This document shows, one piece after another, positions 37,896 to 48,517 of a stretch of DNA of 64,000 nt. Position numbers and translations under genes: made by a program. The notes beneath the pieces are model-generated. The model was given only the letters and a program-made list of their open reading frames with translations, made no database searches and was not told the origin of the DNA. The first letter of the stretch is position 1; each line of letters starts with the position of its first letter. Source of the stretch: Pseudomonadota bacterium (lineage in GTDB: Bacteria; Pseudomonadota; Alphaproteobacteria; Sphingomonadales; Sphingomonadaceae); contig JAKPHK010000061.1 in NCBI GenBank assembly GCA_029550345.1, forward strand, positions 1-64,000, in the 5' to 3' direction.

Positions 37896-38000
37896 ACAAT
37901 CGCGCTTTCCCCACATCGCGACTGGACGGACCCGCAGCCGCAAGAGCCGCGGGACAAGGTCCTAGTCGCTGAGAAAGCGCGGCGAGGAGGAAGTGTTACA

Positions 38001-38477
38001 ATGGCAAGTGTCGAAAAGCTGCCGATGCTGGCGGAAGGCTATGAGCGCCTTATTGCCGAGCTCAAGGCGCTGCGTGAAGAGCGCCCCAAGATCGTTGACG
38101 CGATCGAGGAAGCCCGCGCCCACGGCGATCTTTCGGAAAACGCCGAATACCATGCCGCCAAGGAGCGTCAGGGCCAGGTCGAAGCCACGATCGCCGATCT
38201 TGAGGACAAGGTCAGCCGCGCGCAGATCGTCGATCCGACGACGCTTTCGGGTGACAAGATCATTTTCGGCGCCACCGTCACACTGCTCGATGATGATGAC
38301 AAGCCGGTGCGCTATCAGATCGTCGGTCCTTATGAGGCCGATGCCAAGCTGGGCCGGATCAGCTATGCCTCGCCGCTGGGCAAGGCCCTGATCGGACGGC
38401 GCGTGGAGGACGAGATCGAAGTCTCAGTCCCGGCCGGTGACCGGTTCTATGTGGTCGATCGGATCGAATTCATCTGA
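38001..38477 (+). CDS. greA: transcription elongation factor GreA
   Basis: [49 protein letters not shown]. Confidence 0.97.
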   Translation: MASVEKLPMLAEGYERLIAELKALREERPKIVDAIEEARAHGDLSENAEYHAAKERQGQVEATIADLEDKVSRAQIVDPTTLSGDKIIFGATVTLLDDDDKPVRYQIVGPYEADAKLGRISYASPLGKALIGRRVEDEIEVSVPAGDRFYVVDRIEFI

Positions 38478-38483
38478 TGCGAA

Positions 38484-38507
38484 AAGGCCCCGGGAAACCG
38501 GGGCCTT
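38484..38507 (+). terminator. hairpin terminator after greA
   Basis: aaggccccgg-gaaa-ccggggcctt, 10-bp perfect stem with GNRA loop; weak T-tract. Confidence 0.65.
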
Positions 38508-38514
38508 ATACGTT

Positions 38515-38742
38515 TCAGCGCTTGATCATGTCCGGCTGAACCAAGCGGTGCAGGTGCACCACCACATATTTCATCTCGGCATCGTCAATCGTGCGCCGCG
38601 CCGCACTGCGCCAGGCTTCTTCGGCGCTAGCATAATCGGGGAACATTCCGACGAAATCCATGCTGTCGAGATCGGTGAACTCAAGCGTCTGCGGATCCTT
38701 GACGTGGCCGCCGAATACGAGGTGAAGTTTCTGTTCGGTCAT
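38515..38742 (-). CDS. DUF4170-like protein
   Basis: LHLVFGGHVKDPQTLEFTDLDSMDFVGMFPDYASAEEAWRSAARRTIDDAEMKYVVVHLHRL. Confidence 0.75.
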   Translation of the reverse strand: MTEQKLHLVFGGHVKDPQTLEFTDLDSMDFVGMFPDYASAEEAWRSAARRTIDDAEMKYVVVHLHRLVQPDMIKR

Positions 38743-38824
38743 CTGAAGCACCTGGGGAATGGGAGAGACTGCGCGCATAGGCGCGGCCCGTTTCCATGGC
38801 AAGTACCACCAAGGTCGCGGTTGG

Positions 38825-39307
38825 CTATTTTCTGAGGCGAGCAGCCAGCTTTATCGCCTCGGATGCGACCCGCACGCCGGTTGAGCGGGCGCTGCGCTTG
38901 GCGCTGCCCGCAACTTCACCCGCGCGGCGGCGGATCGGCGCGGTGCGTTCATCAAGCCGGTGCAGCCCGTCCCGTGCGCCTTCCTCGGCCGCGTCGCGCG
39001 CGCTGCGGCTCAAGGCGAGGGCAACTTCGGCTCCGGCAGCGGCCAGGCCCAGCGCGCGGCCGCCCAGCTTTGCTCCGGCACGTTTCGGCAGCACGGCACC
39101 CAGCAGCAGGCCCGCGCCTGCTCCTGCTGCAACCACCAGCCATGGGTATTCCCCGGCAAGGCTGCGCAGATCCTCAGGCGGACCGGCATCGTCCGGCGCA
39201 TGGCGCGTGGGCAGGGTAGGCAGAGTGTCACTCTCGCGGGTCAGCCGCCCTTGCGATGCGGCGATCCGGGCCCGGACTCTTTCGCGCTTTTCGTCGGCGT
39301 CGCTCAT
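38825..39307 (-). CDS. hypothetical protein with glycine-rich hydrophobic segment
   Basis: LVVAAGAGAGLLLGAVLP segment; 4-bp overlap with upstream ORF. Confidence 0.55.
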   Translation of the reverse strand: MSDADEKRERVRARIAASQGRLTRESDTLPTLPTRHAPDDAGPPEDLRSLAGEYPWLVVAAGAGAGLLLGAVLPKRAGAKLGGRALGLAAAGAEVALALSRSARDAAEEGARDGLHRLDERTAPIRRRAGEVAGSAKRSARSTGVRVASEAIKLAARLRK

Positions 39308-39648
39308 GCTTCCTGCTCCTCGGATAGATCGGGGTGAACAGTATCAGTATCATCCTGAACATCGGCTTGCCCGAACCAGACCTGTGCGGCCTTCAGCAAG
39401 GGCTTACGAAAGGCCCACAGCGCCAGTGCGCCGACGGTGGCGGCAATCACCCCCTTGCTTTCACCGGCGATGGCAAGGCCCTTGTCGATCGCTTTGACGG
39501 CTTCGTCCTGCGCCTTGGCCTTGATCCGGGCGGGCACGGGGCGCGCGCTCAGATCGGATTTGACCTGGGCCAGCCGCAGATCGAACAGGCCGCGCGCGGC
39601 CTGACGGGTGGCGCGATCTTCGGACAGGCGGGTTTCGGCGTCGTTCAC
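39304..39648 (-). CDS. hypothetical membrane-associated protein
   Basis: GVIAATVGALALWAF TM segment; 4-bp overlaps on both sides. Confidence 0.55.
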   Translation of the reverse strand: MNDAETRLSEDRATRQAARGLFDLRLAQVKSDLSARPVPARIKAKAQDEAVKAIDKGLAIAGESKGVIAATVGALALWAFRKPLLKAAQVWFGQADVQDDTDTVHPDLSEEQEA

Positions 39649-40025
39649 GCTTGCGCTTCCCGTTCAGCAATTTGCGATGCCGCGCGTTTCCAGCGCCGCG
39701 CCGCGGTCCATGCGGTGAGCGCCGCCGCCGTGAGCATCCCCGCAAAGACCGCCAGCGTCGCCGCGAACGGGCCGATCATCGGGGCCAGCATCAGAACCAG
39801 ACCCAGGGTCAGGGCCATTAGCGCAAAGAACGCCAGAGCCAGGGCGAGGGCAGCCCAACCGGCCACCGACTTGGCAGCCTGCCCGGCCACCAGCGCCCGG
39901 CTCTTCTGGTAAGCAAGCTCGGCTTCGAGCAGGGTGCGACCGTCTTCCACCAGCTGTTGGACATCGGACAGCAACGAGCGCTCGGCCGCGTCGGGCTCAA
40001 CCAGCGGTGGTTCGTCCTCGGCCAT
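39645..40025 (-). CDS. phage holin family / DUF1469-like membrane protein
   Basis: LLSDVQQLVEDGRTLLEAELAYQKSRALVAGQAAKSVAGW followed by two TM helices. Confidence 0.6.
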   Translation of the reverse strand: MAEDEPPLVEPDAAERSLLSDVQQLVEDGRTLLEAELAYQKSRALVAGQAAKSVAGWAALALALAFFALMALTLGLVLMLAPMIGPFAATLAVFAGMLTAAALTAWTAARRWKRAASQIAEREAQA

Positions 40026-40045
40026 GCCCCCGGCGCCCTTTCGGA

Positions 40046-40660
40046 TCAGGCCTCGTCAGATCCGCCCTTGAACAGGCGCGAGACCATGAAGCCGACAACC
40101 GCTGCAATACCCAGTGCCAGACCGGGCTTTTTGCGGACGAATTCCTTGGCGTCCTCACCCAGTTCATTGAGGTCCTTGGCCTCGATCTTGGCGGCGGTTT
40201 CCTGCATCGAGCGGGCGGCGCTGCGGGCGTAGTCGCCGTATTTCACGCCAAGTTTTTCGTCGATGGTTTCGGCATTGTCAGCCACGATCTTGCCCAGTCC
40301 GGCGATTGCATCGCTGGTCTTGGCCTTGCCTTCCTTGGCCAGTTCGCCGGCGCGTTCCTTGGCCTGACCGGCAATGTCCTTGGCTTCTTCAGCCCAGTCA
40401 CCGCTCTTCGCAGCCAGCTGTTCCTTGTAGGCGCCGGCCTTGGCCTGGGCATCCTTCTGCAAGGTCTTGGCGCGGGTCTGCGCTTCGCTGGCAAGGGCCT
40501 GAGCCCCGGCCTTGGCTTCCTCGATCGCCTTGGCGAACTTGGCCTTGGCCTCGCCGGGTTCAGCGGCCTTGGGCGCAGCCTTGGCGGCAGCAGGCTTTCT
40601 GGTGGCGGCAGGCTTCTTTGCGGCGGTGGTCTTAACGGTCTTGTCGGTGGTCTTGGCCAT
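40046..40660 (-). CDS. Ala/Lys-rich protein with DUF883-like C-terminal anchor
   Basis: AAKKPAATRKPAAAKAAPKAA tail; C-term VRKKPGLALGIAAVVGFMVSRLFKGG. Confidence 0.6.
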   Translation of the reverse strand: MAKTTDKTVKTTAAKKPAATRKPAAAKAAPKAAEPGEAKAKFAKAIEEAKAGAQALASEAQTRAKTLQKDAQAKAGAYKEQLAAKSGDWAEEAKDIAGQAKERAGELAKEGKAKTSDAIAGLGKIVADNAETIDEKLGVKYGDYARSAARSMQETAAKIEAKDLNELGEDAKEFVRKKPGLALGIAAVVGFMVSRLFKGGSDEA

Positions 40661-40696
40661 GGCTCGAACCCTTTCATGTGCCCGGTGGGGCGCTGA

Positions 40697-42106
<1,410 letters not shown>

Positions 42107-42121
42107 GCCCATTGCCAGGTC

Positions 42122-42161
42122 CTCTCTTGTTGTTTAATCGTTCGGTTAAACAACAAGAGAG
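42122..42161. promoter_or_regulatory. 16-bp perfect inverted repeat with embedded palindrome TTAATCGTTCGGTTAA
   Basis: ctctcttgttgtttaa-tcgttcgg-ttaaacaacaagagag; core 42134..42149 matches two other operators in the window. Confidence 0.65.
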
Positions 42162-42170
42162 AGGATCCCG

Positions 42171-43244
42171 ATGGGCGCTATTCCATCGCATCCAGATGCC
42201 ATTGAACCTGCCTGGCTGAGCGATCGGTTGCGCGCGGTCGGGGTTTTGGGCGATGGTAATGTCGCCGCGATCCGCTGGGAACCGATTGGTACCGGACAGG
42301 TTGGCGATTCGGTACGGTTTCACCTGACCTATGATCGCCCCGGCGCCGGTCCCGCCACTCTGGCCGGCAAGTTTCCTGCGGCCGATGCGATGAGCCGGGG
42401 GACCGCTGCCGCCTTTGGGCTCTATGCCAAGGAAGTTGGCTTTTACCGCGATTTGGCGCCGCATCTGGACGTGCGGGCACCCGGTGTTCTGGCGGCTGAA
42501 ATTGCCGAAGACGGGGTCGATTTCATTCTGCTGTTCGAGGATCTGGGGCCGGCCAGAGGCGGCAATCAACTCGCGTCTTGCTCTGCTGATGATGCCCGTG
42601 CGGCCATCCGTCAGGCCGCCGCGATCCACGCGCCTAGTTGGAACAATGCCGCCTTGACGGAATTGGACTGGCTCCAGCCCCGGCCGGGCCAGTCCGAGCA
42701 GGCCAAGGGCCTCTATGGCAATGCTCAGGTGATTTTCCGCGAGCGCTATGCGGACAGCCTAGAGCTGGAATTCATGGCGATTTGCGAGGAACTGAACGAG
42801 GCACGGGATCTGTGGTTCGGCCGCGAAGGCGGGCCGAAGGGTATCGTCCACGGCGATTTCAGGCTCGACAATATGCTGTTCGATATCAAGGGCGGCGATG
42901 AGCCGATCGCCGTGCTCGATTGGCAGACCGTGGCCGCGGGGAACCCGCTGGTGGACATCGGCTATTTCCTGGGAACCGGGATCGGCGATGCGCTGCGCCA
43001 GGCCCATGAGGGCGAACTGCTCGATCTCTATTGTGCCGAAATGACCGCGCGCGGGGTGCCACTCACAACGGACGCGATCTGGGACGACTATGTGCTTGGC
43101 GCGATCCACGGCATTTCCACCGCCGTATTCAGCGCCGCCTATGTCGAACGGACGGAGCGCGGCGATGCCAACTTCCTCTCCATGGCCCGCGGCGGCTGCG
43201 CATTGGCGCTGCAGCACGGCAGCATTGCCAAACTGAAAGGCTGA
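42171..43244 (+). CDS. phosphotransferase family protein (APH/CHK kinase-like)
   Basis: Catalytic HGDFRLDNMLFD and metal site AVLDWQTVAAGNPLVDIGYFLG. Confidence 0.85.
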   Translation: MGAIPSHPDAIEPAWLSDRLRAVGVLGDGNVAAIRWEPIGTGQVGDSVRFHLTYDRPGAGPATLAGKFPAADAMSRGTAAAFGLYAKEVGFYRDLAPHLDVRAPGVLAAEIAEDGVDFILLFEDLGPARGGNQLASCSADDARAAIRQAAAIHAPSWNNAALTELDWLQPRPGQSEQAKGLYGNAQVIFRERYADSLELEFMAICEELNEARDLWFGREGGPKGIVHGDFRLDNMLFDIKGGDEPIAVLDWQTVAAGNPLVDIGYFLGTGIGDALRQAHEGELLDLYCAEMTARGVPLTTDAIWDDYVLGAIHGISTAVFSAAYVERTERGDANFLSMARGGCALALQHGSIAKLKG

Positions 43245-43248
43245 TCCG

Positions 43249-44334
43249 ATGGTTCTGACCAAGGGCGACGACTATCCGCTGCACCAGACGCCCGAGCCGG
43301 TGGCCTATGCCGGGACCGACCGGAACTTTTACGACCGCTATTTCTTCAACGGCTATGCTCCTGACGGTTCCGGGTTTTTCGCGGTGGCGCTGGGGGTCTA
43401 TCCGCACCTCAACGTGATGGATGCGCACTTCTCGGCGATCCGCGATGGGGTGCAGTACAATCTCCATGCCAGCAAGGAGCTTGGGATGGAGCGGCTTGAC
43501 CTGCAGGTCGGACCAATCCGGATCGAGATTGTGGAACCGCTGCACAAGCTGCGCGTGGTTGTCGATGGCGAAGGACTGAAAGCTGATCTGACCTTCTCCG
43601 GCAGGGCCTTTCCGATAGAGGAGCCGCGCTTCGTCCACCGGATCGGGCCGCGCACCTTCATGGATTACACCCGATTGACCCAGAACGGGCACTACACCGG
43701 ATGGATCGAAGTTGACGGCGTACGCCAGGAATGCGCACCAGGCACCGCCGGAACCCGCGACCGATCCTGGGGCGTGCGGCCGATCGGCGCGCGCGATGAG
43801 CAGCCACATGGAACCGGGGTGGTCCCAGGCTTCTTCTGGCAGTGGACCCCGATCAACTTTGCAGACCGATCGGTGTTCTTCCACGTCAACGCCGATGCCA
43901 GGGGCAACAAATGGAACACCCGCGCGGTGATCGCGCCGGATGGCGCCGATGCGGCGGCGCTGTTCGATACCGATGGCGAAATGGTATCGACGATGGTCAA
44001 GGGCACCCGCTGGCCAGAGAAGGGCACCCTGGTGATCGACGGTCCGGACGGACCCGAAACCCTCACCCTCGAACCCGTCGGCCGGTTTCAGATGCGCGGT
44101 ATCGGCTACACCTCACCCAAATGGGGCCATGGCCTGTGGCATGGCCCCCTGGCGGTCGAGCGTGAGGACTTTGGCCTGACGCAGTGCAACCCGGGATCGA
44201 TGGACAATTACCATGTTCAGCTGCCCTGCAAGGTCACCAGTGACAAGCACGGCGAAGGCTTCGGCGTGTTCGAACAGCTGATTATCGGCCCTTACAAGCC
44301 ATATGGCCTGAAGGAATTCATGGACCTGGGCTGA
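43249..44334 (+). CDS. hypothetical protein, AttH/CrtC lipocalin-like
   Basis: 361 aa; tandem beta-rich composition, GTAGTRDRSWGVRPIG; adjacent to the kinase. Confidence 0.55.
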   Translation: MVLTKGDDYPLHQTPEPVAYAGTDRNFYDRYFFNGYAPDGSGFFAVALGVYPHLNVMDAHFSAIRDGVQYNLHASKELGMERLDLQVGPIRIEIVEPLHKLRVVVDGEGLKADLTFSGRAFPIEEPRFVHRIGPRTFMDYTRLTQNGHYTGWIEVDGVRQECAPGTAGTRDRSWGVRPIGARDEQPHGTGVVPGFFWQWTPINFADRSVFFHVNADARGNKWNTRAVIAPDGADAAALFDTDGEMVSTMVKGTRWPEKGTLVIDGPDGPETLTLEPVGRFQMRGIGYTSPKWGHGLWHGPLAVEREDFGLTQCNPGSMDNYHVQLPCKVTSDKHGEGFGVFEQLIIGPYKPYGLKEFMDLG

Positions 44335-44340
44335 CCGAAA

Positions 44341-45273
44341 TCAGGCGGCGGAAACCGCCTTGTTCAGCCGGGTGATCTGATCGGGCATCAGTTCGATGTC
44401 GATCGCCTCGATCAGTTCGTCGAGCTGGTCGGCGGTAGTCGCACTGGCGATCGGGGCGGCGATGCCGGGCTGATCGAGCAGCCATGCCAGGGCAACCTGG
44501 GCGACGGTGGCTTCACAATCGGCCGCGATCTGATCCATGATCGCCAGCAGGGCCGGGCCATTTTCGGCATATTTCTTAAGACCGGCACCGCGCGGATAGC
44601 GATCGAAATCGGCGGGTTTGCGGTACTTCCCGGTCAGGTAACCTGAAGCCAGGCCATAGAACGGCAGCATCGCGATGTCGTTCGCGACGCAGAAGTTCTG
44701 GAAATCCGGATCGAAGTCAGCGCGTTCCAGCAGGTTGTACTGGTTCTGCAGCACGCCATAGCCGGGTACCCCGCGCGCCTTGGCCGCAGCCAGAGCGCCG
44801 CGCAGGCGTTCTTCGGTGAAGTTGGAGGCACCAGCCTCGCGCACCTTGCCCGCCGCGATCAGGGCGCCGAAGCCTTCTGCAACCTCTTCCTGCGGCGTTT
44901 CGGGATCGTCGCGGTGGGCATAGTAGAGGTCGATGTAATCGGTCTGTAGCCGTTCGAGTGACTGGGCCAGCTGCCGTTCCAGCACCTCGGGCTTTAGCCC
45001 GCCGGACTTGCCATCAACATTGGTCTTGGTTGCGATCCGCATATCGCGGCGCACCCCGCGCTCCTTCATCCAGGCCCCGATCACGGCTTCGCTTTCGCCG
45101 CCCTTGTGGCCGGGAACCCAGAAGGAATAGCACTCGGCGGTATCGACCATGCGCCCGCCGGCCTCGTAAAAGGCGTCGAGAATTTCAAAGCTGGTGTCCT
45201 GATCGGCGGTCCAACCAAACACGTTGCCGCCAAGCACCAGCTTGAGGCCTGAGAGCGAGGGATGGCGGCTCAT
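44341..45273 (-). CDS. aldo/keto reductase
   Basis: [57 protein letters not shown]. Confidence 0.92.
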   Translation of the reverse strand: MSRHPSLSGLKLVLGGNVFGWTADQDTSFEILDAFYEAGGRMVDTAECYSFWVPGHKGGESEAVIGAWMKERGVRRDMRIATKTNVDGKSGGLKPEVLERQLAQSLERLQTDYIDLYYAHRDDPETPQEEVAEGFGALIAAGKVREAGASNFTEERLRGALAAAKARGVPGYGVLQNQYNLLERADFDPDFQNFCVANDIAMLPFYGLASGYLTGKYRKPADFDRYPRGAGLKKYAENGPALLAIMDQIAADCEATVAQVALAWLLDQPGIAAPIASATTADQLDELIEAIDIELMPDQITRLNKAVSAA

Positions 45274-45689
45274 GCGAATTTCTCCTTGACGGCGAGCAGC
45301 GCAAGCGCGGCCTTGGCTGCTTCGCCGCCTTTGTCCTTTTGCTTCGGATCGGCGCGGACCAGCGCCTGTGCCTCGTTCTCAACGGTCAGGATGCCGTTGC
45401 CGATCGCGAATCCGTCCATGGTCAGCGCCATGATCCCGCGCGCGCTTTCCCCGGCGACGATTTCGAAGTGATAGGTCTCACCCCGGATCACCACCCCGAT
45501 CCCGACGTAGCCGTCATACAACTGGGCCTGATCGGCAAGGGCAATCGCCCCCGGAATTTCGAGCGCGCCGGGGACGGTGATCACGTCCACCTGGTGCCCG
45601 GCGGCCTTCAGTGCTGCGCTGGCGCCGGAAACAAGCATATCGTTGAGGTGATCGTAGAAGCGGGCTTCGACGATAAGAAAACGGGCCAC
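45270..45689 (-). CDS. ribH: 6,7-dimethyl-8-ribityllumazine synthase
   Basis: [20 protein letters not shown]...[17 protein letters not shown]...[23 protein letters not shown]. Confidence 0.95.
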   Translation of the reverse strand: MARFLIVEARFYDHLNDMLVSGASAALKAAGHQVDVITVPGALEIPGAIALADQAQLYDGYVGIGVVIRGETYHFEIVAGESARGIMALTMDGFAIGNGILTVENEAQALVRADPKQKDKGGEAAKAALALLAVKEKFA

Positions 45690-45734
45690 GGGACTATCCT
45701 TTTGTTTCGTATTCCGGGGAGGGTTGGGGCTGGA

Positions 45735-46541
45735 TCAATCGCCCTTGAAGACGGGCTTGCGCTTTTCAAGGAAGGCGTTGACCGCTTCGGCATTGTCCTT
45801 GGTGGCGTGGGCCACGGCCTGCATCGCGGCCGACATTTCGAGCACCTGGCCGATGCTCATCGATTGGGCATCCCAGATCAGCCGCTTGGCCATCCGCACC
45901 GCGAACGACGGGTTGCAGGCGATCCTCCGGGCCATGGCGCGGGCGGCATCCATCAACTCCGCATCGGGCACCACCTGATTGACCAGACCGATCTTCAGCG
46001 CTTCCGCCGCGTCGATCGTTTCGCCGGTCAGGGTCAGTTCGGCCGCCTTTGAAAAACCTACGATCCGCTGGATCAGCCAAGCCCCGCCATCGCCCGGGAT
46101 GATTCCCAGTTTGACGAAACTTTCGGCAAATTTGGCGCTTTCGCCCGCGACGCGCAGGTCGCACATACAGGCAAGGTCAAGCCCGGCGCCGATCGCCGGA
46201 CCGTTTACCGCCGCGATCACCGGCACTTCCAGCGCAGCGAAGGCGAGGGGGAGGCGCTGGATCCCGCTCTTGTAATTGCGGCGGGTGCGTGCCGGGAGGC
46301 TGGCATTGAGCCCGCCCGAATCCGGGCGCATCGCCTTGAGGTTGCCGCCTGCCGAAAAGGCTGGACCCGCGCCGGTCAGGATCGCGACCCGAACCTTGGG
46401 ATCGTCCTCCATCCGGGCCAGCGTATCGAGCAGGCTTTCGATCAGGTCGAGGTCAGAGATCGGATTGCGCATCTCCGCCCGGTTGAGCGTGATCGTGGCA
46501 ATGCCATCGTCGTCGAGGGAATAGAGGACGGGGCTGTCCAT
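45735..46541 (-). CDS. enoyl-CoA hydratase/isomerase (crotonase) family
   Basis: DDGIATITLNRAEMRNPISDLDL; AILTGAGPAFSAGGNLKAM; GPAIGAGLDLACMCDLRVA. Confidence 0.9.
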   Translation of the reverse strand: MDSPVLYSLDDDGIATITLNRAEMRNPISDLDLIESLLDTLARMEDDPKVRVAILTGAGPAFSAGGNLKAMRPDSGGLNASLPARTRRNYKSGIQRLPLAFAALEVPVIAAVNGPAIGAGLDLACMCDLRVAGESAKFAESFVKLGIIPGDGGAWLIQRIVGFSKAAELTLTGETIDAAEALKIGLVNQVVPDAELMDAARAMARRIACNPSFAVRMAKRLIWDAQSMSIGQVLEMSAAMQAVAHATKDNAEAVNAFLEKRKPVFKGD

Positions 46542-46611
46542 GGGATGATCTCTCCGTATCAGGTCGTGGAAGGCGCTTTGGCACGGTGTTCGCGTCGCCA
46601 CAACAGCCATG

Positions 46612-46710
46612 TCATGGCAGCGCGGCCAGCAGAGGCGCCGACATCGCGAAGGGCAGGGCGGCAATCCCCCGCATCGCGTCAAGACCATGCAGGCGCCGCC
46701 GTTCAGTCAT
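46612..46710 (-). pseudogene. remnant of an acyltransferase-3 (OafA-like) gene
   Basis: MTERRRLHGLDAMRGIAALPFAMS... matches the N-terminal LDxxRGIAAL signature; starts at ATG overlapping the HupE stop and ends after 32 codons. Confidence 0.4.
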
Positions 46711-47690
46711 CCAACCACCCGTTCAATAAACCAGAAGCTGGCGGTAATACCGATGGCATAGGTGGCGGCAAGCGCCACGGGGCGTAGCGCCCGCGGGGCC
46801 AGGCGGCGGATGAGTGCAAGCACGGCCAGCACCGCGGCAACGATCAGCAGCTGCCCGGCCTCGACGCCCAGGTTGAAGGTCAGCAGGGCGGTGGGAACAT
46901 CGCTTTCCGGCAGGCCGATTTCCCGCAGCGCGCCTGCGAAGCCGAAGCCGTGGATCAGTCCGAACAGGAAGGCAACGATCCACGGCGCGCGCTCGGCAAG
47001 GTTTGGTGCCGCCGGATCCTGCTTCACGATTTCCACCGCAAGGAAAATGATCGACAGCGCGATCAATGCCTCGACCGGGGCCTGCGCCAGTCCGACCAGC
47101 CCGAGCGTCGATCCGATGAGGGTGATAGAATGGGCCACGGTGAAGGCGGTTGCGGCCTTGACCACCATCCCCGGCCTGCCGATCAACAGAACCAGCGCGA
47201 TCACGAACAGCAGATGATCATAGCCTTCCAGGATGTGGATCACCCCCAGCACGAAATAGCTGCGGGCGACGTCCCAAGTATCGGGCACGGCGGCAACCTC
47301 AATCATGGCCTGGTTCTGGGTCAGGCGGGTGGCCTGGACCGGCCGGCCAAGCGGTGCAATCCGCAGCAGCGCATCGGTAAAAGCTGCGTCCATGCCGGCC
47401 AGCCCGACTTTCGAACCCACCAGATCACGGGTGCAGCTCAGCCGACTTTCCGCCACCAGTACCATCCCTTCGACATGGGCCTGCGGCGCGGATTGGGTGC
47501 AGAATTCCGGAAAGGCAGGGTGGGTTCGGGTGGCAAGGCCGCCCAGTACCGGCGCTTTCCACACCAGCTTCCAGTGTTCGGCGTCCTCCTGGGTGAATTC
47601 GAGATAGCCCGGGCGCAGCTCGTCTGCGTGGGCGGGCAGGGCGGTCAAGGCCGAAAGCACGGCCAGGACGAGCAGGATCAGGCGCTTCAC
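46707..47690 (-). CDS. HupE/UreJ-family membrane protein with exported N-terminal domain
   Basis: Signal peptide, then HILEGYDHLLFVIALVLL, AFTVAHSITLIGSTLGL, GLIHGFGFAGALREIGLP. Confidence 0.85.
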   Translation of the reverse strand: MKRLILLVLAVLSALTALPAHADELRPGYLEFTQEDAEHWKLVWKAPVLGGLATRTHPAFPEFCTQSAPQAHVEGMVLVAESRLSCTRDLVGSKVGLAGMDAAFTDALLRIAPLGRPVQATRLTQNQAMIEVAAVPDTWDVARSYFVLGVIHILEGYDHLLFVIALVLLIGRPGMVVKAATAFTVAHSITLIGSTLGLVGLAQAPVEALIALSIIFLAVEIVKQDPAAPNLAERAPWIVAFLFGLIHGFGFAGALREIGLPESDVPTALLTFNLGVEAGQLLIVAAVLAVLALIRRLAPRALRPVALAATYAIGITASFWFIERVVG

Positions 47691-48514
47691 TTCGGCAGCT
47701 CTATCACCACGTCGTATCCCTTCAAGATGCGGTCATAGGCTTCGTCGCGGGCCCTGGCTGCTGCATTGGCGCGCCAGTCGTTTTCGACCCTCTGGCGGAC
47801 CTTGTCCAGACGCGGTGGCTGCGGTGCTGTGCGCTTTTCAACCCGAACGAGGTGCAGTCCCAGGCCCGAAGCGATCGGACCGGACCACTGCCCGGGGGCA
47901 ATGTTGCGCAGCGATATCGTGAACTCATCACCGAACATCGCGGCGACGTCCGACGATCCGGCATCGCGCAGCTGTGCAGGGATCGGGGCCGGCACCGCGC
48001 CAACCCGTTCACCCTTGCGCAATTTGCCCAGACTGGCCTCTGCCAACTGCCGGTTCTGCGGGGTGTCCGCGCCCAGATAGACCTGTTCGAACGTCGTGCG
48101 CGGATCGTCGGCATAGCGGGCCGGGTCTTTGTCGATCATCGCCTGGAGGACGGCATCGTCCGGCGTGCGGCTTTCCGCATCGGCAACGGCCAGTGATTCC
48201 ATCTTGCGGCGCATTCGCCGCACGACAACCTCGTCATCCTTGTCGAGGCCTAGTGCGAGCGCCTCGCGGTAATAAACCTGATCGCGCACCCAGTCGCTAA
48301 TCAGTCCGTCGGTTTCCTCCTGGCTGGGCAAACGCCGGAAAGAATCGGAAAAGCGGCCGACCAAGGCGCTGACAACACGCTCGTCCACCACGATCCGGCG
48401 TTCGCCCAGGTCCGGTGCGCGCCCGGACAGCAGGGCATAAACCAGCGCACCCGCGATCAGAAAGTGGGCCAGCGGTTCTTTCAGGAGCCGCTGGACAATG
48501 TCCTTGAATGGCAT
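47687..48514 (-). CDS. membrane-anchored parvulin-type peptidyl-prolyl isomerase (PpiC/SurA-like)
   Basis: N-term anchor LAHFLIAGALVYALL; TFEQVYLGADTPQNRQLAEASLGKLRKGE; IAPGQWSGPIASGLGLHLVRVEKR. Confidence 0.82.
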   Translation of the reverse strand: MPFKDIVQRLLKEPLAHFLIAGALVYALLSGRAPDLGERRIVVDERVVSALVGRFSDSFRRLPSQEETDGLISDWVRDQVYYREALALGLDKDDEVVVRRMRRKMESLAVADAESRTPDDAVLQAMIDKDPARYADDPRTTFEQVYLGADTPQNRQLAEASLGKLRKGERVGAVPAPIPAQLRDAGSSDVAAMFGDEFTISLRNIAPGQWSGPIASGLGLHLVRVEKRTAPQPPRLDKVRQRVENDWRANAAARARDEAYDRILKGYDVVIELPK

Positions 48515-48517
48515 AGC

